The position numbers and the translations under genes were made by a program. A stretch of 64,000 nucleotides of DNA, taken from Ignatzschineria larvae DSM 13226. GTDB lineage: Bacteria > Pseudomonadota > Gammaproteobacteria > Cardiobacteriales > Wohlfahrtiimonadaceae. The notes under the pieces are model-generated. The model was not told the DNA's origin. It made no database searches and was given only the letters and a program-made list of their open reading frames with translations. Shown here in pieces: positions 48,221 to 55,541 of this stretch. Position 1 is the stretch's first letter. Each line of letters opens with the position of its first letter. The stretch is from positions 893,501 through 957,500 of the forward strand of contig NZ_CP150637.1 in the NCBI RefSeq assembly GCF_038500265.1. Direction: 5' to 3'.

Positions 48221-49003
48221 TTAATAAACAGTCGGATCTGCGGTCACGCTTTGGCCATTTAATGTGGCTAATAAATTGCCAAGTAGGCTAGAAGCACCAA
48301 AGCGGAAATGACGGGCATCAAGCCATTGATCGCCCATAATTGTACGCGCTAGAGTGAGATATTCAGAGGCCTCTTCCGCAGTACGAACACCGCCCGCAGG
48401 TTTAAAGCCGACACTGTCACCGACATTTAGATCACGAATCACTTCAAGCATCAATTTCGCACTCTCAAGTGTGGCATTGACCGGGACTTTTCCGGTTGAG
48501 GTTTTGATAAAATCAGCACCAGCTTTGATGGCAATTTCAGAGGCTTTACGAATTAACGCAGGTTCTTTCAATTCCCCTGTTTCGATAATCACTTTTAATA
48601 GTGCACCTTTTGAGGCACAGGCTTCTTTGCACGCCTTGACCATTTCAAATCCAATGGTTTCATTGCCGGCCATAAGCGCTCTATAAGGGAAGACAACATC
48701 CACTTCATCTGCGCCATAAGCGAGCGCTGCATTGGTTTCAGCAAGGGCAATTTCAAGATCATCATTACCGTGAGGGAAGTTGGTGACCGTAGCAATGCGA
48801 ATTTCCGGGGTTCCTTGCGCTCGTAAGGTTTTGCGGGCAAGGGGAATAAAGCGAGGATAGATACAGATCGCCGCGGTATTGCCGGCAGGGCTTTTTGCCT
48901 GTTGGCAGAGTGCGATGATTTTCTCATCGGTATCATCGTGGTTAAGCGTTGTTAAATCCATTAATGAGAGTGCTAAACGTGCATCATCCGTTACATTAGT
49001 CAT
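48221..49003 (-). CDS. deoC: deoxyribose-phosphate aldolase
   Basis: 260 residues from ATG 49003, with GGAG six bases upstream (ATG 49015 also in frame). Cleaves deoxyribose 5-phosphate to acetaldehyde and glyceraldehyde 3-phosphate. Schiff-base Lys is in [10 protein letters not shown] and the second Lys in [23 protein letters not shown] is also typical. Lead gene of deoCB; with punA-nupG on the other strand it completes nucleoside catabolism. Confidence 0.95.
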   Translation of the reverse strand: MTNVTDDARLALSLMDLTTLNHDDTDEKIIALCQQAKSPAGNTAAICIYPRFIPLARKTLRAQGTPEIRIATVTNFPHGNDDLEIALAETNAALAYGADEVDVVFPYRALMAGNETIGFEMVKACKEACASKGALLKVIIETGELKEPALIRKASEIAIKAGADFIKTSTGKVPVNATLESAKLMLEVIRDLNVGDSVGFKPAGGVRTAEEASEYLTLARTIMGDQWLDARHFRFGASSLLGNLLATLNGQSVTADPTVY

Positions 49004-49167
49004 ATTGATCTCCAAATGCTAAAGCTCAAGAATAGAGCGTAATTTCTACGACATCGTAAAATAACCTAAAGAGGATGTACGCTTCTTGAACTATTTAATA
49101 ATATTTTTACTTAAGGGTAATGCTACCGAAATAACAGCCTAAAGTCATCGGTTATGGTCAAAAAACA

Positions 49168-49743
49168 GTGTTTAATGGCTGTATTGCCATTGTAATCCTC
49201 CCCTTCTTAATGCTATTTAAAGCAATCGGAAAGTACGCTAAACCAAGTAATGGGGAGGAGCGGGGCCAACAAGCCTTTATGGCAATGAATCTACTACTCT
49301 TAGCCTCTCCTGCCTCTTTAAATCCTCGGCGTTGGAAGCAGATCAAGCGTTTTGCCAGAGTTGAGGGAAGGGCGTCTGTAATTCCTTCGTCAAAAGATGT
49401 TGGGCAGATGTACGAAATTAGCAAAGATGCAGCTAACGCTAATAAAGTTGCCCAAAAAGGATTAACTTACTCTCCTCAAATAGAGTTTACTAGAGGGCCT
49501 TATAAAGCAATTACTCGGCCCTCTTTAGATAAAAATACGTGGTATCATCGCTTTGAAATAGATGGGGCGAGAGCAAATGGACAGTTTCAGACGTCTGATG
49601 CTCAAAAAAGTCTAATGCTAATGATCCATAATGCGGGAAGGAGTTTAATATATCTTCATTCACAAATATTTTTAGAGCAATCCGGAGCACTGAGAACCTC
49701 AGTAGGTAATGGTTCTGGCTTCCAGTTGAATTTGTGGTTTTAG
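49168..49743 (+). CDS. toxin-like C-terminal fragment (possible orphan T6SS effector)
   Basis: 191 residues if read from GTG 49168; the frame is open back to 49135 but no start has a good ribosome-binding site, so this looks like the 3' end of a larger gene. It has one hydrophobic helix (CIAIVILPFLMLFKAIG), a polar linker and a C-terminal ~90-residue domain (LTYSPQIEFTRGPYKAITRP ... WYHRFEIDGARANGQFQTSD ... GNGSGFQLNLWF) that I cannot assign. Position before a candidate immunity gene and a PAAR gene suggests a displaced effector tip. Confidence 0.45.
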   Translation: MFNGCIAIVILPFLMLFKAIGKYAKPSNGEERGQQAFMAMNLLLLASPASLNPRRWKQIKRFARVEGRASVIPSSKDVGQMYEISKDAANANKVAQKGLTYSPQIEFTRGPYKAITRPSLDKNTWYHRFEIDGARANGQFQTSDAQKSLMLMIHNAGRSLIYLHSQIFLEQSGALRTSVGNGSGFQLNLWF

Positions 49744-49795
49744 TATTAAATTTAATTGTTTCTAGCAGTCAGTTGTATAAAAGGAAATATGTTAT

Positions 49796-50749
49796 ATGAA
49801 AAAAAATATAAAATTAGATAAGCTAGATAAGTTAGATAAGTCTTTGTTACAAGTTAAAAAATGGGCGGAAGATTCAATATCTTTGGGAAATGATTATTGT
49901 GAAGATGGTTATGGATTAAGAGATTATATTGATACTGGTGAAAAGTCGACAGCGGCATTAGCTGCCTTAGGCCATGTGATTTTTGTTGGGGTAGGTGAGT
50001 CCTTATTGCTAGCTAAAGAAGGAAATCCTTCAGAAGCTATTATTTTTATGCAAATCAACAGCAAACGTTATGTTAATTATTTAATTTTAGATTTAATATT
50101 AGCAAGAAAGTATCAACGATCAGCTGCTATTGATCTAGATGAAGTAAATAATGTTGTATTTTTAGCGTTAGCCTCAGGGCTACCAAATTTAGCCCAAAAA
50201 TTCTATCGATTTATGATGAAAGAGCTAGGTACAGGGGATATTATTACTAATGGACATACTAATTTTATGACAGAATCACTCCGCTATTCAGCTATGGCAA
50301 TGACAATTTTTAATGATTGGTTAAATCTTCCTCCGCCCGATTTAAAGAAATTAGCATTACCCAAAGATCCTGTCTGGATGAAATATGCTAATCATTGGCG
50401 TGAAGAGAATGTTGAACTGTTTGCTGAGATATTAAATGAAGCTTGCGATGTTCATATCGAGCGTATCGGTCTGACACAGAAAGAGTATGATTCTGGAGAA
50501 TATGAGTTTGCCTCTCCATTTGAGGCCGTATATCCTGCAGAAATTTTAGGCGTTTTACGTTTAAGGGAGCGATTAGGGTTGCAGAATCCAGAACTCACAC
50601 ATCCTCTACTCTTAACCCCCTATGCGCAAATCACTAGTCCCGCAATTGATCATATGTCTATAGAAGATCCATTACTTGATGATTACCTCGGCGCCTTAAG
50701 AAAATATAATCCAGAGCTGATTGAGGCTTGGGACAAGTTTCAGATCTAA
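49796..50749 (+). CDS. candidate immunity protein
   Basis: 317 residues, soluble, helix-rich, no signal peptide. AAGGAAAT lies a suitable distance before ATG 49796. The N-terminus contains three 9-bp tandem repeats (49814-49840, each encoding Leu-Asp-Lys). The C-terminal FEAVYPAEILGVLRLRERLG region has a faint likeness to large helical immunity proteins of the DUF1911/Imm49 kind, not enough to name a family. It directly follows the toxin-like fragment and precedes PAAR, which is the main argument for an immunity role. Confidence 0.5.
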   Translation: MKKNIKLDKLDKLDKSLLQVKKWAEDSISLGNDYCEDGYGLRDYIDTGEKSTAALAALGHVIFVGVGESLLLAKEGNPSEAIIFMQINSKRYVNYLILDLILARKYQRSAAIDLDEVNNVVFLALASGLPNLAQKFYRFMMKELGTGDIITNGHTNFMTESLRYSAMAMTIFNDWLNLPPPDLKKLALPKDPVWMKYANHWREENVELFAEILNEACDVHIERIGLTQKEYDSGEYEFASPFEAVYPAEILGVLRLRERLGLQNPELTHPLLLTPYAQITSPAIDHMSIEDPLLDDYLGALRKYNPELIEAWDKFQI

Positions 50750-50777
50750 TTTAAGCATTAAGTTATTAAGGAATACT

Positions 50778-51047
50778 ATGAATAGCAGATCAGTTATTAG
50801 GAAGGGCGATAAGACATCTCATGGGGGAGTGGTGTTAGAAGGTCTGGAAGAATGTGTTATTGAAGGACAGCCGATCGCTTGTAAGGGGCATCAAGTATCA
50901 TGCCCTCTCTGCTTGGGAGTATATGTAATTGCTGAGGGTATTAGTAATTACTCTTTAGGTGGTAGAAAACCTGCTCTTGAAGGAATGAAAACCACGTGCG
51001 GGGCAACTTTAATAGCTACTCAAAATACCTTAAAAACTAAGGGGTAA
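50778..51047 (+). CDS. PAAR-domain protein (T6SS spike tip)
   Basis: 89 residues from ATG 50778. The PAAR repeat pattern is clear: VIRKGDKTSHGGVVLEG, IEGQPIACKGHQVSCPLC and PALEGMKTTCGATLIAT, with the metal-site His and Cys residues. PAAR proteins cap the VgrG trimer and carry or recruit effectors. A stand-alone PAAR of this size has no toxin extension. It lies 28 bp after the candidate immunity gene and 331 bp before hcp. Confidence 0.88.
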   Translation: MNSRSVIRKGDKTSHGGVVLEGLEECVIEGQPIACKGHQVSCPLCLGVYVIAEGISNYSLGGRKPALEGMKTTCGATLIATQNTLKTKG

Positions 51048-51378
51048 CGACTAGTGCATATCCTCAATTCATTCTTAGGCAAGCGATTATGCAATCAATG
51101 CTTTCTTTTTTATTTTGAGCTCTAAAGTTCAATGGTTCCCATTCTTTTGAAAAAGAGATTTTCAGTCATTCCAATAATTTATTTCTGGCAAGAAACTGCT
51201 AATTGGCAACTTATTGCTAGCGATTTCAGCCCCTTTTTGACATTTTTCAATAAAGTGATCAATAGTGATATTAAGGTTTCTCTTTCATTTTTTAAATGGT
51301 TATATTACAAGAGGTTACATTGATAATTTATTTATGAATGTTCCATTTTATCTGTCAATCAATGAAAGGAAATTAAAT
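51048..51378 (+). promoter_or_regulatory. hcp upstream region
   Basis: AT-rich, no credible gene. Two imperfect direct repeats, TGGCAAGAAACTGCT (51186-51200) and TGGCAACTTATTGCT (51204-51218), resemble sigma-54 -24/-12 elements but each is one base too short between GG and GC. They are ~160 bp before hcp. Confidence 0.3.
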
Positions 51379-51897
51379 ATGTCCACACCATGTTATGTGT
51401 CGATCGAAGGTTTAACCCAAGGAAATATTACCGCTGGTGCATTCACCGCTGAATCAGTGGGAGATATCTATGTAGAGGGTCACGAAGATCAGATGCTTGT
51501 GCAAGAAGTTAAGCACGTTGTAACAGTGCCAACAGATCCTCAGTCAGGTCAGCCATCAGGTCAACGTGTTCACCGTCCATTTATTATTACGGTGGATTTA
51601 AACAAAGCCATTCCACTACTTTATAACGCATTAGTCTCAGGAGAGCAATTACCGAAAATAGAAGTGAAATGGTACCGTACTTCTAGTACGGGGCAGCAAG
51701 AGCATTTCTTCACAACGACATTAACCGATGCGATTGTGACTGAGATCAACCAAGTGCTTCCAAATGCGATCAATCCAGAAAATAAGCCTTATCGTCAATT
51801 AATTGATATCTCATTTGCCTATCGTAAAATCGAGTGGGATCACGAATCAGCGGGTACGAAGGGTTATGATGACTGGAGAAATCCACGTCAAGCATAA
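51379..51897 (+). CDS. hcp: Hcp, T6SS inner-tube protein
   Basis: 172 residues from ATG 51379 with AAAGGA eight bases upstream (longer frames upstream have no site). Hcp signatures: MSTPCYVSIEGLTQGNIT, SVGDIYVEGHEDQMLV, the RVHRPFIITVDLNKAIPLLY segment and FAYRKIEWDHESAGTKGYDD at the end. Hexameric rings stack to form the tube fired by the contractile sheath; also secreted. No C-terminal toxin extension. Confidence 0.93.
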   Translation: MSTPCYVSIEGLTQGNITAGAFTAESVGDIYVEGHEDQMLVQEVKHVVTVPTDPQSGQPSGQRVHRPFIITVDLNKAIPLLYNALVSGEQLPKIEVKWYRTSSTGQQEHFFTTTLTDAIVTEINQVLPNAINPENKPYRQLIDISFAYRKIEWDHESAGTKGYDDWRNPRQA

Positions 51898-52026
51898 GCT
51901 CAGATATAGACGATATTTACACCGTTATTAACTTATTAAAACCTTTGTTGGAAAGCCTAGTTTAGGCTTTCCTCTATGGGTATTAATGAAGTTAGTATTA
52001 GCTAAATTTTAAAGAGTGAGCGTGTT

Positions 52027-52134
52027 ATGGCAGAGATTATTACAGCAAAAGATGCCTTCCCGATTGCGGTGAGCCATGAAGTTATTCAGAAAAATACTCA
52101 TGCCGCAATGGTGATAGTTAGAGGTGATTTATGA
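52027..52134 (+). CDS. 35-codon ORF overlapping vgrG
   Basis: ATG 52027 to TGA 52134; the stop overlaps the vgrG start as ATGA. The product (starting MAEIITAKDAFPIAVSHEVI) has no recognised motif and its ribosome-binding site is weak (GAGTGAGCG). It may be a coupling leader peptide, or the remnant of a small gene. Confidence 0.35.
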   Translation: MAEIITAKDAFPIAVSHEVIQKNTHAAMVIVRGDL

Positions 52135-54506
52135 GAAGCCCAAAGATTTTTAATGAAGTTCGTTTTGAATTGACGGCTGGCGGCCATCAATTTAATGTGA
52201 TTGATTTCACGATTGACGAAGGATTCTCAACCCCTTTTTGTGGCGAGTTTAAGTTATCTAATAAGCAGCGGTTTATTCATGCCGAAGATATGCTCAATAA
52301 GACTTGCACATTAAAAATCTATCAAAATAAAACCTTAACACGTCTCTTTAGCGGCATTATTCAACGCTTTGAAAAAGGTGATGATACAGGGCATGAAACA
52401 CGTTATAACTTAACGATTGTGCCGGCATTTGCTCGCTTTTCTCTGCGGCATGAGTCTCGTATTTTTCAGCATAAATCTGTGGTTAATATTTTAGAAGTCA
52501 TGTTGAAAGAGATGCGAATTAGCCACTACTCCTTAAGAATGATGAATACACATGCCCCTCGTGATTATTGTGTCCAATATCGGGAGTCGGATTTAGCTTT
52601 TTTGCATCGAATTTTAGCAGAGGAAGGGATCTCTTACTTCTTCGAATATAGCGAAGATAAACATACGATTATATTTAATGATTATACGCCAAGAGCGAAT
52701 AATGTGGGCGTAGAGATTCTCTATGACCCGAGTGCTAGCGCGATGCCGGAGCACCCTTATATTCGTCAATTTCTCCTGCAAAACGAGATTAAACCAACAA
52801 AGGCCGTTTTACAAGATTATCACTTTAGATCGCCCCGTTTTACACTGTCAAACCAAGAGATTGGTTATGAGATGGAGAGCCAAAATGGGGATTATGAGCA
52901 TTATGATTATCCGAGCCGCTATAGTTTTGGGGATAATAATATCGGGCGTCTGTTTACAAAAGCGCGGATTAACTATCTACGCCGAGATGCAATAACAGCA
53001 CTTGGTAAGGGCAATATTGCAGAATTTATACCAGGATTCTACTTTGAGTTAAAAGAGCAATATTTAGAGGCTTATAACAGAACTTGGATCTTAACCCATG
53101 TTCGCCATAGAGGAACGCAGCCGCAATCCTTAGAAGAGCGTAGCTCTGAGGGAGCGGCTACTTATTATAATGATTTCTCGGTGATGCCAAAAGATATTCC
53201 TTGGAGCTCAACCCCTGATCCTAAACCTCAAGTAGGCGGCCCGCACGTTGCCGTAGTAACAGGCCCGCCGGGAGAAGAGATCTATGTGGATGAATATGGA
53301 CGTGTAAAGGTACGTTTTAAATGGGATCGCAAGCAAACGCCAGAGCCGAGTAATGATAGTGAGCGTACTTGCTGGCTCCGTGTATCAGATGGTTGGGCTG
53401 GTGCCGGTAGAGGAATGATTGCACTTCCACGGGTTGGAGATGAGGTATTAGTGAGCTTTTTAGAAGGAGATCCTGATCAGCCGATTATTACAGGACGAAC
53501 GTATCACTCGCATAATCGCCATCCCTATTCGATGCCAAAACATAAAACGATCACCGGCATTCGCACGAAAACTCATCGGGGAGAGGGGTATAACGAACTC
53601 TATTTTGATGATGAGAATGAAAAACAGCTGGTACGCATTCATGCCGAGAAAGATTACGATCTTAAAGTGAAGAACGTCAAAAATGAGCGAATCGACTTCG
53701 ATCATCAAGTGAGTATTGGGAATGATGAACGAATAGATATCGCTAATGATCGTACGATCACCGTTGAAGGTGAGCAGCATTACACAACAAAAGGTGCGCA
53801 TATTGAACTGAGAGAAGCGGATTCTAGCTTAGAGATTAAAGGTGATCTGATTGAGAAAGTTGCCGGCACACATGGTCTGCGAGTTGATGGGGATCTTACA
53901 TTAGAATCCAAGAGCCGCCTTACTTTAAAAGTTGGCGGAAACTTTGTGGTGATTGATTCGAGCGGTGTTTATATTAAGGGTCCAATTGTCACGGTAAATT
54001 CTGGCGGAACACCGGGAGATACGGTAGTGCCACAAGTACCGACAATCTTGGATACAGCAGTTGGGGAAGGAAGTGCTTTTGTGGCAAGTTGTCCTTTACA
54101 AGATACCGCAAATAAGAGTGCTGATTTTGCAGCACTTTTAGAATCTATGGGTATAGAAAATGGGGAGGGCGGAGCCAATGCTAATTTGAGAGGAGCGACA
54201 AATACGGCTAGTTCTTTAGCGAATTTAGCGAAGAATCCGAGTAGTGTATTAGGACTTGCGGGGCAATTAACCGGTGCTACCGAATTAAAATCTTTAGCAA
54301 ATACCGCAAACCTAGCTAATCGAGTTTTAACTGATTCTCTAGGTATGATCGATTTAGCAAAAACACTTAAGGATAATCCTGAAAATTTAGCAGGGCTCTT
54401 AGGGATTTTGGGAGAAAATAGCGATGGAAGTCATACGAGGCTATCCAACAATGTCGGAGCTTCATCATTAGCAACACCGGAATTTAATCCTCATGCAAGA
54501 TCTTAA
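52131..54506 (+). CDS. vgrG: VgrG, T6SS spike protein with helical C-terminal extension
   Basis: 791 residues. The gp27-like base (~1-375; FCGEFKLSNK, FQHKSVVNILEVML, QYRESDLAFLHRILAEEG), the gp5 OB-fold (~380-480; YVDEYGRVKVRFKWDRKQ, ARGMIALP-like GRGMIALPRVGDEV, LEGDPDQPIITG) and the needle-like DUF2345-type repeat (~500-640) are in canonical order. Beyond ~655 is an Ala/Asn/Leu-rich helical tail of ~135 residues with no catalytic motif, probably a docking region for the next-encoded adaptor and effector. Confidence 0.94.
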   Translation: MRSPKIFNEVRFELTAGGHQFNVIDFTIDEGFSTPFCGEFKLSNKQRFIHAEDMLNKTCTLKIYQNKTLTRLFSGIIQRFEKGDDTGHETRYNLTIVPAFARFSLRHESRIFQHKSVVNILEVMLKEMRISHYSLRMMNTHAPRDYCVQYRESDLAFLHRILAEEGISYFFEYSEDKHTIIFNDYTPRANNVGVEILYDPSASAMPEHPYIRQFLLQNEIKPTKAVLQDYHFRSPRFTLSNQEIGYEMESQNGDYEHYDYPSRYSFGDNNIGRLFTKARINYLRRDAITALGKGNIAEFIPGFYFELKEQYLEAYNRTWILTHVRHRGTQPQSLEERSSEGAATYYNDFSVMPKDIPWSSTPDPKPQVGGPHVAVVTGPPGEEIYVDEYGRVKVRFKWDRKQTPEPSNDSERTCWLRVSDGWAGAGRGMIALPRVGDEVLVSFLEGDPDQPIITGRTYHSHNRHPYSMPKHKTITGIRTKTHRGEGYNELYFDDENEKQLVRIHAEKDYDLKVKNVKNERIDFDHQVSIGNDERIDIANDRTITVEGEQHYTTKGAHIELREADSSLEIKGDLIEKVAGTHGLRVDGDLTLESKSRLTLKVGGNFVVIDSSGVYIKGPIVTVNSGGTPGDTVVPQVPTILDTAVGEGSAFVASCPLQDTANKSADFAALLESMGIENGEGGANANLRGATNTASSLANLAKNPSSVLGLAGQLTGATELKSLANTANLANRVLTDSLGMIDLAKTLKDNPENLAGLLGILGENSDGSHTRLSNNVGASSLATPEFNPHARS

Positions 54507-54527
54507 TCAGAGAAGGATAACCATATT

Positions 54528-55541
54528 ATGAAGATTTATGCCGTAATCTGTAATGGATCTGCCGAAGGATTGCAGGATGCTTTAGCAACCTTTGATCCGC
54601 CGGCATCTTGCCTCTATAACGAGCCGATAGACCCTAACACTTTTCGCAATGCCCCATTTTTAGTGGAAGTAACAGAAAGTTTTAAACCGTGGCTTGCAGA
54701 ACAAACAACGCCGTGGGGTCTGTATCTGTTGACACAAAAAGAGGTAACTTTTAATGCGCTTCGTCAGCACTTACGACGTTATACTTACGCCAAAATCCCG
54801 AGTGAAGAAGTGCCGGTACTGTTTCGGTTTTATGATCCGAGAGTATTTTGGGATTTTGCGGAAGTGATTGATGATTGGAATCTCCACGCCATGCTCGGGC
54901 CTATTGAAATAGTAGCAAGTCATTATGGTGAGTTAAAGCAAGATCATTTTGAAGAGAGACGTAGAAATTATCCTAAAAATGCCAAAATGCGGGGAATGTT
55001 TTTAACGTTAACAGCTGCACAAGAAGCTGCGCTTAATGGTAAAAAGCAAGATAAGTACATTCAAGAGCTCGCAGATCATATGTGGGATTACGTAGACCCT
55101 AATCACTTAATGAGAGTTTGGGAAGATCCCGAAGAAGCGCATGCGGCCATGTTAAGACATCAGCGAGATGTGAAAGGCGTTGAGATTACGCATCCTGAAG
55201 ATCTAAAGCTCCTTGAAAAGGTCTTTTCAGAGAAGAAACGAGACCCAGAAACAGGAAAGTATCTGCCAAGAACCATTGAAGAGATGCGAGAGGCGGTTTA
55301 TCAGCTAGCCAAAGACTTTCATCAGTTTTGTGTAGGTGAAGGGATTAAGGATGATCGCTCTTTAAAAGAACTGGCTTGGTTGATTACGGAACACGATATT
55401 TTTGAATTTGAAGATATTCCTCAAGAATGGAGAGATAGATTACGGGATAAGAAGGATGACGAGATAGGAAAGTATCGAGCTAGGCGTTTATCAGGTATGT
55501 TGAAAAAAGCTTTAAAAGAAAATGAAGAGGAGTTGGTGTAA
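54528..55541 (+). CDS. DUF4123-family T6SS adaptor/chaperone
   Basis: 337 residues. The N-terminal ~130 residues match DUF4123: MKIYAVICNGSAEGLQDALA, APFLVEV, the WGLYLLTQKEVTFNALRQHL segment and VLFRFYDPRVFWDF. DUF4123 proteins (Tap/TEC) load a specific effector onto its VgrG. The C-terminal ~200 residues are charged and helical. It lies between vgrG and the effector candidate and its stop overlaps the next ATG by one base (TAATG), so translation is coupled. Confidence 0.88.
   Translation: MKIYAVICNGSAEGLQDALATFDPPASCLYNEPIDPNTFRNAPFLVEVTESFKPWLAEQTTPWGLYLLTQKEVTFNALRQHLRRYTYAKIPSEEVPVLFRFYDPRVFWDFAEVIDDWNLHAMLGPIEIVASHYGELKQDHFEERRRNYPKNAKMRGMFLTLTAAQEAALNGKKQDKYIQELADHMWDYVDPNHLMRVWEDPEEAHAAMLRHQRDVKGVEITHPEDLKLLEKVFSEKKRDPETGKYLPRTIEEMREAVYQLAKDFHQFCVGEGIKDDRSLKELAWLITEHDIFEFEDIPQEWRDRLRDKKDDEIGKYRARRLSGMLKKALKENEEELV

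Noticed and set aside
51186-51218. Two TGGCA-N-TGC motifs before hcp as sigma-54 promoters
   Set aside because: In both, the GG-to-GC distance is 9 bases rather than the required 10, so neither is a proper -24/-12 element.
51132-51323. 63-codon plus-strand frame between PAAR and hcp
   Set aside because: No start site with a ribosome-binding site and no family likeness; the hydrophobic look comes from T-rich DNA.
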